DNA from: CALOAD01 sp942491415
Lineage (GTDB): Bacteria > Cyanobacteriota > Vampirovibrionia > Gastranaerophilales > CALOAD01
Reading direction: 5' to 3'
Length of the DNA: 64,000 bases
Assembly: GCA_942491415.1 (NCBI GenBank)
Contig: CALOAD010000020.1
Coordinates: 310,001 to 374,000 of the forward strand
Below are positions 37,593 to 46,856 of the stretch, piece by piece. Below the pieces are notes generated by a model. It did not search any database, was not told where the DNA came from, and saw only the letters and a program-made list of their open reading frames with translations. Numbering within the stretch: the first letter of the stretch is position 1; each line of letters opens with the position of its first letter. Made by a program: the position numbers and the translations under genes.

Positions 37593-38192
37593 TTAATAAA
37601 CAAGTTTTAATTTTGTTTCATAATTTGTTATTTCATTTATCTTGATTATTTCAGGATGCAATTGATCTTCATAACATGAAGTCAAATAAGCTCCTTCATC
37701 TTCACAAAGACATTTTTGAGCTGCATCTAACACTTCTTTTGCTTCAGTAGATTTGCCAAGTGTATGTAAAATAGAAAGTTTTTGATCGAATAATGAAACC
37801 AGAAGGTGAGAGTCTTTTTCGGTGATGAATTCAAAAGCTTTTGAACAATAGTCTAAAGCTTCTTCCGGTCTTCCCAGCATATCAAGTACGCCTGCTTTGG
37901 CTCCATAGGCTTGAGCATTAAAGGGTTCTGATTCTACAGCCAAGCTGTAAGCATCAAGTGCTTCAATGTCCTTATCTATGCATAAAAGAATATCACCTTT
38001 TAGCATAAGTGTTTTTGTATGATATGGTTCTAGTTCAAGAGCTTCATTTGCAAGTTTTAAGGCAAGATCATATCTTTTGAAGTATATAAAATTGTCACTG
38101 GCTTCTCTTGATAGTTTTTCTGCTTTCATATTGAAAATTCTTTTATTTAATCCCTTTATGATCTCATTTTGACAAATAGTCAATCTATTCAT
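37593..38192 (-). CDS. TPR-repeat protein
   Basis: The 199-aa protein consists mostly of three to four TPR-type repeats (about residues 25-150), for example YDLALKLANEALELEPYHTKTL and DIEALDAYSLAVESEPFNAQAY. It has no signal peptide. An upstream GGGGA lies 13 bp from the ATG, a weak SD. It is likely a cytoplasmic adaptor. No partner is evident; it is divergent from nrdJ and about 500 bp from motA. Confidence 0.8.
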   Translation of the reverse strand: MNRLTICQNEIIKGLNKRIFNMKAEKLSREASDNFIYFKRYDLALKLANEALELEPYHTKTLMLKGDILLCIDKDIEALDAYSLAVESEPFNAQAYGAKAGVLDMLGRPEEALDYCSKAFEFITEKDSHLLVSLFDQKLSILHTLGKSTEAKEVLDAAQKCLCEDEGAYLTSCYEDQLHPEIIKINEITNYETKLKLVY

Positions 38193-38602
38193 TTATCTGA
38201 TAATCCCCATTTTATTTAGTTTTTGTAAAACTCCCTAAGATTTATGTCAAAAGTATTTGTTTAACTTTTAACAAGAAAATAATACATTGTATTTTTTAAA
38301 TGGGCTATTACCTAACTATTCTTGAAATAGGTAATTTCATGTTCCATCATGCTTAAATACAGTAATAATACGGATTTAAAATCTTCTTAATGCTTCTTAA
38401 TGCTTATTTGTATCGTTTAATATTTTTATTTGTCAATCATGCAAAAAGCATTGAGAGCATGCATTTGGGGCATGATACATTTCTCAAAGAATTGTTAACA
38501 ATATATAAATTTACATAGTGATCATGAATATTGTTATTAGGATTGTCTGCCGAGAATAAATTTTGTTTATATTTACCGGTAAAGAGTCATGAGGTGAAAG
38601 TG
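38193..38602. other. Long intergenic region before nrdJ, possible RNA-coding space
   Basis: I see no ORF with an SD. Short inverted repeats are present (ATTACCT/AGGTAAT about 38308-38336; ATCATGC/GCATGAT about 38437-38474), as is a direct repeat CTTCTTAATG twice near 38381. It ends in a strong hairpin, although the flanking genes diverge, so a short transcript could start inside. Confidence 0.3.
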
Positions 38603-38648
38603 TTTTTAAAATCTCGCTAAAATAAACATTTTAGCGAGATTTTAAAAA
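38603..38648. terminator. Perfect 21-bp palindromic hairpin, terminator-like, between divergent genes
   Basis: 38603-38623 and 38628-38648 are perfectly complementary with an AAAC loop (core ATCTCGCTAAAAT). It is symmetric, with T and A tracts on both sides. No annotated gene ends here, so its transcript is unknown. Confidence 0.5.
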
Positions 38649-38750
38649 ACGAAATAACAAGCATTTTTAGGTATTATTATTTTTAAAATATTAAAAAAGA
38701 ATTAATTAAATTAAAAAATAAAATCTTACGTAGTTAAATTTAAAAGAGAC

Positions 38751-40739
38751 ATGAAAATTAGAAAGGGGATAGAGGCAGTGGCTGTGGATATTAATAAAGA
38801 TATTAAGCTTGCTCAAAATGCTATAACTGTTTTGGAAAAAAGATATTTAAAAAGAGATAAAGAAGGTAATCCTGTTGAAAGACCGGAAGATATGTTTTGG
38901 CGTGTTGCAAGTTTTATAGCAGATGCCGATAAAACTTACGGTAAAAGTCAGGAAGATGTAGATAAATTAGCTAAAAGATTTTATAAAATAATGGGCGACC
39001 TTGATTTTATGCCGAATAGTCCAACCTTAATGAATGCAGGGCGTGAATTGGGACAGCTTTCGGCTTGTTTTGTTCTTCCTGTTGAAGATTCTTTAGAAGG
39101 GATCTTTGAGACTATTAAAAATACGGCGTTAATTCACAAAAGTGGGGGCGGTACAGGGTTTTCTTTTTCAAGGTTAAGACCTAAAAATGATGTTGTAAGA
39201 TCAACAATGGGAGTGTCTTCAGGTCCGATTTCTTTTATGGAAGTTTTTAATGCTGCAACAGAGGCGGTTAAGCAAGGTGGTACCAGAAGAGGCGCTAATA
39301 TGGCAATTCTTCGAGTCGATCATCCTGACATAATGGATTTTATTAACGCTAAATTTGATAATACAAAATTGGAAAACTTCAATATTTCAGTGGCGATTAC
39401 AAATAAATTTATGGAAGCTCTTTTGACGGATGGTGAGTATGATTTGCTTCATCCAGCCAGTAAACAGGTTGTGAGAAAACAAAAAGCAAGAGAAGTTTTT
39501 AAAATGATTGTAGATAATGCTTGGAGAAACGGAGAACCCGGCATTATCTTTATAGATAAAATGAATGTTGATAATCCGACGCCCGCAATTGGAGAGATTG
39601 AATCTACAAACCCTTGTGGAGAAGTTCCGCTACTTCCTTATGAAGCTTGCAATTTGGGCTCTATAAATTTGTCTAACATGATTGAATATGACAATAAAAA
39701 ACCGGTGATAAATTGGGATAAACTTGCTGATGTAACCCGAGCAAGCATTCATTTTTTAGATAATGTTATTACCGTCAATAACTATCCTTTGCCTCAAATT
39801 GATGAGATGGTTACAAACAACCGTAAAATTGGATTAGGGGTTATGGGATGGGCGGATATGCTCATGAAAATGGGTATTTCTTATTGTTCTCAAGAAGGTG
39901 TTGATCTCGCATCTCAAGTGATGGAGTTTATTGATTATCATTCAAAAATTGAATCAATAGAACTTGCAAAACAAAGAGGAAGTTTTAAAAATTTTGAAGG
40001 AAGTATTTATGATAACCAAGATTTTCTTTATAACAAATATAAAGGTAAATCAGCCGGTTTAATATCTGATGATCAATGGAAAAATATTGATGAGCAAATT
40101 AAACAATTTGGCATTCGTAATGCTACTACTACTTGCATTGCTCCTACCGGTACTATTAGTATGATAGCAGGAGCTTCCGGAGGGGTAGAGCCATTATTCT
40201 CTTTAGTCTTTTTAAGAAGGGTCATGGATGACACTGAAATGATGGAAATTAACGATGTTTTTGAAAATTTTGCCAAAGAAAAAGGATTTTACGGTGATGA
40301 TTTGATGCGAGAAATTGCAGATAAAGGTACTATAATGCATTGCAATCAAGTCTCTGAGGAAATTAAAAAGATTTTTGTTACGGCTCATGATGTTTCACCT
40401 TTTTGGCATGTTAAAATGCAAGCGGCATTCCAATTACATACTGATAATGCGGTATCTAAAACTGTTAATTTTGAAGAGGATGCTACAAGGGAAGATATAG
40501 AAAATACTTATAAATTAGCTTACGAGAGTGGTCTTAAAGGAATTACGGTTTATAGAAATAATAGTCGTAATCAACCTATGAATATAGGTTTAAAGCCTGA
40601 GGAAAAAGAAGAAACCCTAATAGATGAAGAAAATGCTCAGAAGTTAAAAACAATAGCTTGTCCTGAATGTGGGGCTTCTATTCAATTTGGAGAAGGCTGT
40701 TATATATGCCTTAGCTGTGGTTATTCAGGATGTAGTTAA
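38751..40739 (+). CDS. nrdJ: Vitamin B12-dependent (class II) ribonucleotide reductase
   Basis: NrdJ reduces ribonucleotides to deoxyribonucleotides using adenosylcobalamin, without oxygen. Recognisable blocks in this 662-aa protein are MPNSPTLMNAGRELGQLSACFVLP, KSGGGTGFSFSRLRP, GTRRGANMA and NPCGEVPLLPYEACNLGSINL. A C-terminal tail CPECGASIQFGEGCYICLSC carries the redox/zinc Cys pairs. It has no ATP-cone. A GTG at codon 11 after AAAGGGG is an alternative start. It makes this cell depend on cobalamin. No B12 riboswitch is visible directly upstream. Confidence 0.93.
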   Translation: MKIRKGIEAVAVDINKDIKLAQNAITVLEKRYLKRDKEGNPVERPEDMFWRVASFIADADKTYGKSQEDVDKLAKRFYKIMGDLDFMPNSPTLMNAGRELGQLSACFVLPVEDSLEGIFETIKNTALIHKSGGGTGFSFSRLRPKNDVVRSTMGVSSGPISFMEVFNAATEAVKQGGTRRGANMAILRVDHPDIMDFINAKFDNTKLENFNISVAITNKFMEALLTDGEYDLLHPASKQVVRKQKAREVFKMIVDNAWRNGEPGIIFIDKMNVDNPTPAIGEIESTNPCGEVPLLPYEACNLGSINLSNMIEYDNKKPVINWDKLADVTRASIHFLDNVITVNNYPLPQIDEMVTNNRKIGLGVMGWADMLMKMGISYCSQEGVDLASQVMEFIDYHSKIESIELAKQRGSFKNFEGSIYDNQDFLYNKYKGKSAGLISDDQWKNIDEQIKQFGIRNATTTCIAPTGTISMIAGASGGVEPLFSLVFLRRVMDDTEMMEINDVFENFAKEKGFYGDDLMREIADKGTIMHCNQVSEEIKKIFVTAHDVSPFWHVKMQAAFQLHTDNAVSKTVNFEEDATREDIENTYKLAYESGLKGITVYRNNSRNQPMNIGLKPEEKEETLIDEENAQKLKTIACPECGASIQFGEGCYICLSCGYSGCS

Positions 40740-40782
40740 ATTATAATTTGATTTAACATAAAAATATTAATAGTACTCATAC

Positions 40783-40815
40783 AAAAGCAGTAGAAAATAA
40801 CTACTGCTTTTGTAA
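40783..40815 (+). terminator. Terminator after nrdJ
   Basis: AAAAGCAGTAG pairs with its complement around a 7-nt loop, followed by TG-T-rich sequence, 44 bp after the stop. The rest of the gap to 41040 is AT-rich with nothing else seen. Confidence 0.75.
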
Positions 40816-41087
40816 ATTAAATTTGTAAAAAAGCTTAATGATTGTTTATTTTACAATCAAAATGTTAATGAATGTAAAAGAGATTATTGCCATTGAAATT
40901 CCCTACTGGTAGTGTAATTCAAAGTAATGCTTAAATAATCTTTACAAGAATTAAGGTTGATATTTTTTTTAATTGGGAATAATCTATCTACAACAAAAGT
41001 TGTATAAAAATTATCAGCTGATTAAAAAATTTAATTACAACTTACCAACTTTCAGGGATGTACAAGTTTTAGATAAGGAGAATCTAA

Positions 41088-41921
41088 ATGGGTATCGTTG
41101 TTAACACAAATGTTAGCTCTTTAAACGTTCAAAGAAGTCTTGGTAGCGCAACAGGTGCTATGGGCATTTCTTTAGAACGTCTTTCAACAGGTTTTAGAAT
41201 TAACCGTGCAGCAGATGATGCGGCTGGTTTAACAATTTCAGAAGGCTTAAAAGCACAAGCCAGAGGTTCTGAAGTTGCAATGAGCAATGCTCAAAATGGT
41301 ATCAACCTTTTGCAAACAGCAGAAGGAGATTTGGCTGTAATTCAGGATAACTTACAAAGAATAAGAGATCTGACCGTACAAGCATCAAACGGCACATATG
41401 GATCAGCTGAAAGAACAGCTATCAAAGGTGAAATAGATGCTCGTGTTGAAGAGATCAACAGAACAGCAGGCGTATCTAAGTTTAACCAAATTCAGTTATT
41501 AGATGGTACAAATTCAAGTGCCGGTCTAAATCTTCAAATTGGTGCAGAAAGTGGCAGTGATAATAAAATTGACATTAAAAATGCACTTAAAAGAGCAACA
41601 ACAACAGCTCTTGGTATCGCGTCAGTTTCATTAGGAACTGCAACAGCAGCAGCTACGTTTATCTCTAGTGTAGATACAGCTATTTCAAATGTATCAAAAC
41701 AAAGATCTGCAATAGGTGCGCTTCAAAATAGACTTGATTCAACAATTCAGTCTTTAGGAACCAGAAGTCAGAACCTATTAGCAGCAAATTCAAGAATCAG
41801 AGACGTAGACGTCGCTAAGGAAGCTGCTTCAATGACTAAAAACCAGATTTTACAACAAGCATCAGCTAGTTTGTTAGCTCAAGCTAACCAAGCTCCTGGG
41901 ATTGCTTTAAGTTTGATCTAG
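41088..41921 (+). CDS. Flagellin, copy 1
   Basis: The 277-aa flagellin has the conserved N-terminal D0/D1 helices (VVNTNVSSLNVQRSL, RINRAADDAAGLTISE) and C-terminal D1/D0 (NSRIRDVDVAKEAASMTKNQ). Only a short middle lies between them, so the surface-exposed D2/D3 domains are almost absent. It polymerises into the filament after export. SD AAGGAG is 7 bp upstream. A 468-bp block is identical to copy 2. A leader of about 38 bp (CAGGGATGT ... GATAAGGAGAATCTA) is shared by both copies. Confidence 0.96.
   Translation: MGIVVNTNVSSLNVQRSLGSATGAMGISLERLSTGFRINRAADDAAGLTISEGLKAQARGSEVAMSNAQNGINLLQTAEGDLAVIQDNLQRIRDLTVQASNGTYGSAERTAIKGEIDARVEEINRTAGVSKFNQIQLLDGTNSSAGLNLQIGAESGSDNKIDIKNALKRATTTALGIASVSLGTATAAATFISSVDTAISNVSKQRSAIGALQNRLDSTIQSLGTRSQNLLAANSRIRDVDVAKEAASMTKNQILQQASASLLAQANQAPGIALSLI
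41301..41768 (+). repeat. 468-bp block identical to 42380-42847
   Basis: Base-by-base reading found no difference between the two copies across this stretch, while both flanks differ. It is a recent gene-conversion tract between the flagellins. Confidence 0.95.
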
Positions 41922-41967
41922 AATTTAGATTTAAGAATAGTAGTTATCTAAATAAATTACACAATTT

Positions 41968-42005
41968 AACAAGGGTCTGTTATTTAATGGGCTCTTGTTT
42001 TTTTA
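41968..42005 (+). terminator. Terminator after flagellin 1
   Basis: AACAAGGGTC pairs with GGCTCTTGTT (two G-U pairs), then seven T. A separate 9-bp hairpin (TTCTCATAC/GTATGAGAA) follows at 42011-42032. Confidence 0.75.
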
Positions 42006-42166
42006 TTCCTTTCTCATACTTTTGTATGAGAAAAAATTAACTTTTAGACGATATTCATTGAATGTTAACAAGGTTAGTATGTGAAAGTGGATATGTAAAA
42101 AAAGCGCTTTAAACATATTTAGAAAAAAACTCAGGGATGTGTAATGTTTAGATAAGGAGAATCTAG

Positions 42167-43000
42167 ATGAGTATTGTCGTTAACACAAATGTTAGCTCTT
42201 TAAATGTACAACGTAATTTAATGAGTGCTACTCAAGGCGTTGGTAAATCTATTGAAAGAATGTCAACAGGTTTTAGAATTAACCGTGCAGCAGATGATGC
42301 AGCAGGTTTAACAATTTCAGAAGGCTTGAAGTCTCAAGCCAGAGGTTCTGATGTTGCAATGAGTAACGCTCAAAATGGCATCAACCTTTTGCAAACAGCA
42401 GAAGGAGATTTGGCTGTAATTCAGGATAACTTACAAAGAATAAGAGATCTGACCGTACAAGCATCAAACGGCACATATGGATCAGCTGAAAGAACAGCTA
42501 TCAAAGGTGAAATAGATGCTCGTGTTGAAGAGATCAACAGAACAGCAGGCGTATCTAAGTTTAACCAAATTCAGTTATTAGATGGTACAAATTCAAGTGC
42601 CGGTCTAAATCTTCAAATTGGTGCAGAAAGTGGCAGTGATAATAAAATTGACATTAAAAATGCACTTAAAAGAGCAACAACAACAGCTCTTGGTATCGCG
42701 TCAGTTTCATTAGGAACTGCAACAGCAGCAGCTACGTTTATCTCTAGTGTAGATACAGCTATTTCAAATGTATCAAAACAAAGATCTGCAATAGGTGCGC
42801 TTCAAAATAGACTTGATTCAACAATTCAGTCTTTAGGAACCAGAAGTGAGAACCTTAACGCAGCAAATTCAAGAATCAGAGACGTAGATGTCGCTAAAGA
42901 AGCTGCTTCGTTATCTAAAAATCAAATCTTACAACAAGCGTCAGCTAGTTTGTTAGCTCAAGCTAACCAAGCTCCTGGAATCGCTCTAAGTCTAGTATAG
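42167..43000 (+). CDS. Flagellin, copy 2
   Basis: This 277-aa second flagellin has the same short-middle architecture as copy 1. It differs mainly in residues 15-60 (for example NLMSATQGVGKSIERM) and near the C-terminus (SENLNAANS, ASLSKNQ). The same leader and AAGGAG SD precede it. Close spacing (245 bp) and the identical core point to a tandem duplication maintained by conversion. Each copy has its own terminator, so they can be transcribed separately. Confidence 0.96.
   Translation: MSIVVNTNVSSLNVQRNLMSATQGVGKSIERMSTGFRINRAADDAAGLTISEGLKSQARGSDVAMSNAQNGINLLQTAEGDLAVIQDNLQRIRDLTVQASNGTYGSAERTAIKGEIDARVEEINRTAGVSKFNQIQLLDGTNSSAGLNLQIGAESGSDNKIDIKNALKRATTTALGIASVSLGTATAAATFISSVDTAISNVSKQRSAIGALQNRLDSTIQSLGTRSENLNAANSRIRDVDVAKEAASLSKNQILQQASASLLAQANQAPGIALSLV
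42380..42847 (+). repeat. 468-bp block identical to 41301-41768
   Basis: Second copy of the identical flagellin core, offset by 1079 bp. Confidence 0.95.
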
Positions 43001-43023
43001 GAGACGCTGTTTACAACATACTT

Positions 43024-43053
43024 AAAGCCTGCCATTCGGCAGGCTTTTTTTTT
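43024..43053 (+). terminator. Strong terminator after flagellin 2
   Basis: A 10-bp stem AAAGCCTGCC with its complement and an ATTC loop, followed by a run of T; 23 bp after the stop. Confidence 0.92.
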
Positions 43054-43070
43054 ATTCTAAAAGATTATTT

Positions 43071-43183
43071 TGATATTTTGAAATTTCTTCAAGACAATGC
43101 TTAAGAGCTTTATATCTATTATATAATTCATTGGTCACAGAGGTATAGCTTGTTGCTATTTTAACCTTATTTGAATTATTTAA
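43071..43183 (-). pseudogene. 3'-end relic of the gene at 43660-44127
   Basis: 43071-43159 matches 43661-43749 at about nine in ten positions. It then continues after a deletion of about 17 bp to match the next 20 or so bases. Only the last part of the gene is present, so it is a non-functional duplicate. A decayed copy of the flagellin-1 terminator (AATAAG ... GGGCTCTTATTTTTT) follows at 43183-43217. Confidence 0.8.
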
Positions 43184-43338
43184 ATAAGAATTCGTTGTTT
43201 AACGGGCTCTTATTTTTTGTAAAATTTTTACAAAAAATAATTGTTATAAAAATTAAAATTAATATGCAAAACAAGCAATCTTAAGACTATTTTTGTTTTT
43301 AGAAAATATAAGAAACATTTTTAAAAAGGAGATTTGAA

Positions 43339-43647
43339 ATGCGAGTAAATTCAAGTAATAATATAAGTTTTCAAGCAAAAGCACAATCTGCTAAGGTAAC
43401 GGAGCCAAAGGTTGAAAAACAATCATCAAAAGTATTATCAAGTGCCTTTTTGGCTGGAGGCGGAGCTTTAACTATAGGTACAGCATTAGCTGCTGCATTT
43501 TTAGGACCTGTATCGCCTATATTGCTTGGCTCAGGTTTAATAGCAGGAGGACTTTGTGCTGGAGCAGGACTTGCTGGTAGTGTAAATGAGTATAATGAAT
43601 ATGCTCAAAAACATAATGCTTTAAATAAAGATGTCTCTAAAAAATAA
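43339..43647 (+). CDS. Small Gly/Ala-rich membrane protein (ISFQAK N-terminus)
   Basis: The 102-aa protein has a polar N-terminus with NISFQAK (residues 8-14), similar to the SFKG motif of the genes at 13175 and elsewhere. A Lys-rich segment follows, then a long glycine- and alanine-rich hydrophobic hairpin (about 33-83) and a polar tail. SD AAGGAG lies 7 bp upstream. It is probably inserted in a membrane. The role is unknown. Confidence 0.7.
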   Translation: MRVNSSNNISFQAKAQSAKVTEPKVEKQSSKVLSSAFLAGGGALTIGTALAAAFLGPVSPILLGSGLIAGGLCAGAGLAGSVNEYNEYAQKHNALNKDVSKK

Positions 43648-43659
43648 TTGATTGAAATT

Positions 43660-44127
43660 TTAATATTTTGAAATTTCTTCAAAATAACGCTCAAGAGCTT
43701 TATATCCATTATATAATTCATTGGTTACAGAGGTATAGCTTGTTGCTATAAGGTGTTTTAGTTCTTTTAATCTTATTTGAATTATTTTATCCGAAGCTGA
43801 TTTTAAGTCTTTATCATTAGAATCGCTCCATTTTTTTAGGAATGCTAATTCTTCATTTATTTGTTTTATTGTAGAGTATTCAAGTAAATTAAAATCAAAT
43901 CTTGCCAGAAATCTTTTTTCTTCTATCGTAATTTTGCTATGAACGGCGGGGAATCCAAATATTTTTTTAATTATCATATAATTATCCGCAGCTCTTCTGT
44001 GCGAAGCAGGAACGTTACTTCTTGCCAGCATTGCTGACCTGCCAAGGTTGTTAGGTTTTTCTGTTTCAAGATTTAGAGCATTTATATTTAATTCTGCATC
44101 ACAGATATCAGTAGAAAAAATATCCAT
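43660..44127 (-). CDS. Unknown helical protein
   Basis: The 155-aa protein is predicted mostly helical by eye, with a basic middle (SHRRAADNYMIIKKIFGF) and several charged helices (IRLKELKHLIATS). It has no membrane segment or signal peptide. It lies convergent to the small membrane gene, near the flagellins. A truncated copy of its 3' end lies at 43071-43183. A flagellar link is only contextual. Confidence 0.65.
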   Translation of the reverse strand: MDIFSTDICDAELNINALNLETEKPNNLGRSAMLARSNVPASHRRAADNYMIIKKIFGFPAVHSKITIEEKRFLARFDFNLLEYSTIKQINEELAFLKKWSDSNDKDLKSASDKIIQIRLKELKHLIATSYTSVTNELYNGYKALERYFEEISKY

Positions 44128-44360
44128 TTGTTATCCCAACCTCACTATATGAAAATTAATAGTATTCAAATTTCATCTCTAATTATAATAGTCCGAAAAT
44201 CTGAAAATAACTTAAAAAAGTAGACTAAGCTATCAAAAATTTTACAATTTTTTTAAAAATTCCTTTAAAATACTTTTTTTAGGATTTGTAAAATATATTT
44301 CCATTAACTTTATAAAGATAATATAATATACAGAGTTTAAGAAATATGTTTTAAAGACAG

Positions 44361-45233
44361 ATGCAGAAAAGGTTTGAAAATACAGTTCCATATTTGTTTT
44401 TAGCTCCGGCACTTTGTGTTTTGTTGCTGTTTTTCTTCATCCCTTTTTTTGAAAGTTTTTCACTTAGTTTCAAAAGCTATGGGCATGATCTTTATAATCC
44501 TCAATGGGTAGGAATTGCTAATTATTTAGAACTTTTTAATTCCGAAATTTTTTGGAAGACAATGGTGAATACTTTTTTATATTTAATTATCGCCGTTCCA
44601 ATTCTTGTTGGTTTACCTTTAATCGTTGCTATTGTTATAAATCAAAAGCTAAGAGGTATTTCTATTTACAGAACCATTATTTATTTGCCTGTTGTTGTAT
44701 CGATAGTTGTTGCAGGGATTGCTTGGAAGTGGTTGTATTCAAGTGAAGGTATCTTGAATTATTTTTTAAGCTTTTTCAATTTACAGCAGGTGGGCTGGTT
44801 GACTGATCCTAATGTAGCGTTATATTCCGTGATTGCCGTAACTGTATGGAAAGGAATAGGCTATTATATGATTATTTATCTGGCAGCCTTGGCGTCAGTT
44901 CCGGAAGAATTGTATGAAGCTGCTGATATAGATGGGGCAAGTGTTGTGAAAAAACATTTAACTGTTACTATTCCTCATTTAATGCCTACAATTGCGCTTG
45001 TGAGTATAATAAGTTCTATATCAGCGATGAAAGTTTTTGTTGAAATTTATGTTATGACTGCGGGAGGTCCTTTGAACTCGACAAAGACTATTGTTTATTA
45101 CATTTATCAACGAGCATTTGAAAACCTTGATCTTGGATACGCTTCTGCTGCCGGTGTTGTGTTATTGGTTATTACAATGGGATTGTCATTATTGAATTTA
45201 AGATTTTTTGAGAGAAAAAAATATGAAGTTTAA
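44361..45233 (+). CDS. Sugar ABC transporter permease, MalF/UgpA type
   Basis: The 290-aa permease has six membrane segments and starts FENTVPYLFLAPALCVLLLFF. The EAA loop is EELYEAADIDGASVVKKHLTVTIPHLMP. It forms a channel with the MalG-type permease that overlaps its 3' end by 11 bp. The matching binding protein is probably the lipoprotein at 58259-59530; no ATPase is nearby. It belongs to carbohydrate uptake family 1. Confidence 0.93.
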   Translation: MQKRFENTVPYLFLAPALCVLLLFFFIPFFESFSLSFKSYGHDLYNPQWVGIANYLELFNSEIFWKTMVNTFLYLIIAVPILVGLPLIVAIVINQKLRGISIYRTIIYLPVVVSIVVAGIAWKWLYSSEGILNYFLSFFNLQQVGWLTDPNVALYSVIAVTVWKGIGYYMIIYLAALASVPEELYEAADIDGASVVKKHLTVTIPHLMPTIALVSIISSISAMKVFVEIYVMTAGGPLNSTKTIVYYIYQRAFENLDLGYASAAGVVLLVITMGLSLLNLRFFERKKYEV

Positions 45234-46059
45234 AAGAATTTTAAGTCATATATTTTTATTAATAATGTGTATTATTTCGATAGGTCCTTTTTTATGGTTG
45301 TTATCAACGGCATTAAAATCAGGAAGTGAAAATATATTTAGTTATCCTCCGGTTTTTATTCCTCAAAGTCCTACGTTTGAAAATTTTGTAGGTGTATGGC
45401 AAAAGATCCCGTTTTTGGCATATATATTGAATAGTGGAATTGTAGCTGTTTTTACTATTTTATTGAATTTGGTGTTTTCTTCTTTGGCTGCTTATCCTCT
45501 TGCTAGGATGAATTTCAAGGGGAAAGACTTTATATTTTATTTAATACTTGCAACTATAATGATTCCTTTTCAAGTGATTATGATACCTGTTTATTTAATG
45601 GTTTTAAGATTAAACTTGGTTGATTCTATTTCTTCGGCTGCAGGTTTTGCGGGGCTTATTTTACCTTTTGCGGTAAACGCTTTTGGAATTTTTCTTATGA
45701 GACAAGCATTTTTAGCGATACCAAAAGAGATTGAAGAGGCGGCTATAATTGATGGTTGCAATGTTTTTCAAATTTGGTTGAAAGTTTTGGTACCTTTAGT
45801 TAAACCATCTTTGGCAACTCTTGCTATATTTACGTTTGTAGGCAGTTGGAGTGAATTTTTATGGCCCAGCATTGTTCTTACAAAACAAGAAATGTATACA
45901 TTGCCTGTAGGTGTCAATCATTTACAAGGTGTTTTTAGTTCTAATTGGCGTTATATTGCAGCAGGAGCTATAATATCCATAATTCCTATACTTTCTTTCT
46001 TTTTGGCGTTGCAAAAATATTTTATTAAAGGACAAACACAAGGTGCATTAAAAGGTTAA
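45223..46059 (+). CDS. Sugar ABC transporter permease, MalG/UgpE type
   Basis: Starting at ATG 45223 (an in-frame TTG at 45208 is less likely), this protein has six membrane segments. Typical blocks are GPFLWLLSTALKSGSE and the EAA loop EIEEAAIIDGCNVFQIWLKVLVPL. The overlap with the MalF-type gene indicates coupling. The two permeases form one importer; the substrate, a mono- or oligosaccharide or glycerol-phosphate-like compound, cannot be told. Confidence 0.93.
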   Translation: MKFKRILSHIFLLIMCIISIGPFLWLLSTALKSGSENIFSYPPVFIPQSPTFENFVGVWQKIPFLAYILNSGIVAVFTILLNLVFSSLAAYPLARMNFKGKDFIFYLILATIMIPFQVIMIPVYLMVLRLNLVDSISSAAGFAGLILPFAVNAFGIFLMRQAFLAIPKEIEEAAIIDGCNVFQIWLKVLVPLVKPSLATLAIFTFVGSWSEFLWPSIVLTKQEMYTLPVGVNHLQGVFSSNWRYIAAGAIISIIPILSFFLALQKYFIKGQTQGALKG

Positions 46060-46208
46060 ATATACCGATATCAAAATGTAATCAGGAAAATAAAACCATT
46101 CTTTTTGGCTAATACTTTGAAAAATTCTTTTAACTGAGTAACTATGGAAAATTCTTGATATTTAATTTATTATTTAAAATAAGGGAATTTAATGAACAGG
46201 GGGAGTAA

Positions 46209-46844
46209 ATGAAGCCGGAAGGATTTATATTTGATTTGGATGGTACTTTAGCTGATACACTGCCGTTGTGTATTTTTTCCTTTCAGGAATCAATGGAAAA
46301 TGTCTGTGGTATAAGACCAACTAAAGAGGAAGTAATGAGCTATTTCGGTTATACCGAAGAAGCTATTACCAAAAACCTTTTACCTGATGATTGGTCTTCT
46401 TATTATGAGACTTATCTTGAAGTTTATAAATCTAATCATCATATGTGTCCCAAACCTTTTGAAGGTATTGTCGAAATATTAGATCATCTATGGGAAAATT
46501 CTTATAAATTAGCTTTAGTTACAGGAAAAGGGAAAGACTCGGCTGAAATTACTCTTGATAAATATGATCTTAAAAAATATTTTGAGCATATTGAAACGGG
46601 TTCTTCCAAGGGTTCAATAAAACCTGAATGTATTAAAAGAATCCTTGATAAATGGGCGATAGAGGCTCATAAGGTTTTTTATGTAGGAGATACTCATACG
46701 GATATTTTAGATTCAAAAGAGGTGGGTGTTTTACCCATTGCAGTGAGTTGGGCTTCTACATCCGATCATCAAAAATTACTTGAGTATGATCCGCATTTAA
46801 TTTTTTCTAAGATAGATGATTTTAAAAAGTGGTTGATGAGCTAG
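46209..46844 (+). CDS. HAD-superfamily phosphatase, phosphoglycolate-phosphatase-like
   Basis: The 211-aa protein has the HAD motifs in order: FDLDGTLAD (nucleophile Asp near residue 9), LVTGKG (motif II), the motif III Lys in SIKPECI, and YVGDTHTDI (motif IV). A helical cap lies at about 18-85. It hydrolyses a small phosphorylated metabolite; phosphoglycolate is the usual family annotation and the actual substrate is open. It stands alone after the sugar permeases. Confidence 0.88.
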   Translation: MKPEGFIFDLDGTLADTLPLCIFSFQESMENVCGIRPTKEEVMSYFGYTEEAITKNLLPDDWSSYYETYLEVYKSNHHMCPKPFEGIVEILDHLWENSYKLALVTGKGKDSAEITLDKYDLKKYFEHIETGSSKGSIKPECIKRILDKWAIEAHKVFYVGDTHTDILDSKEVGVLPIAVSWASTSDHQKLLEYDPHLIFSKIDDFKKWLMS

Positions 46845-46856
46845 AAATAAATAATC

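Noticed and set aside
38193..38750. Cobalamin riboswitch upstream of nrdJ
   Set aside because: I looked for the B12 box and aptamer core because the enzyme needs B12; neither is present.
40900..42166. Sigma-28 promoters before the flagellins
   Set aside because: No TAAA-N15-GCCGATAA-like site at a convincing position; only partial matches such as GACGATAT near 42048.
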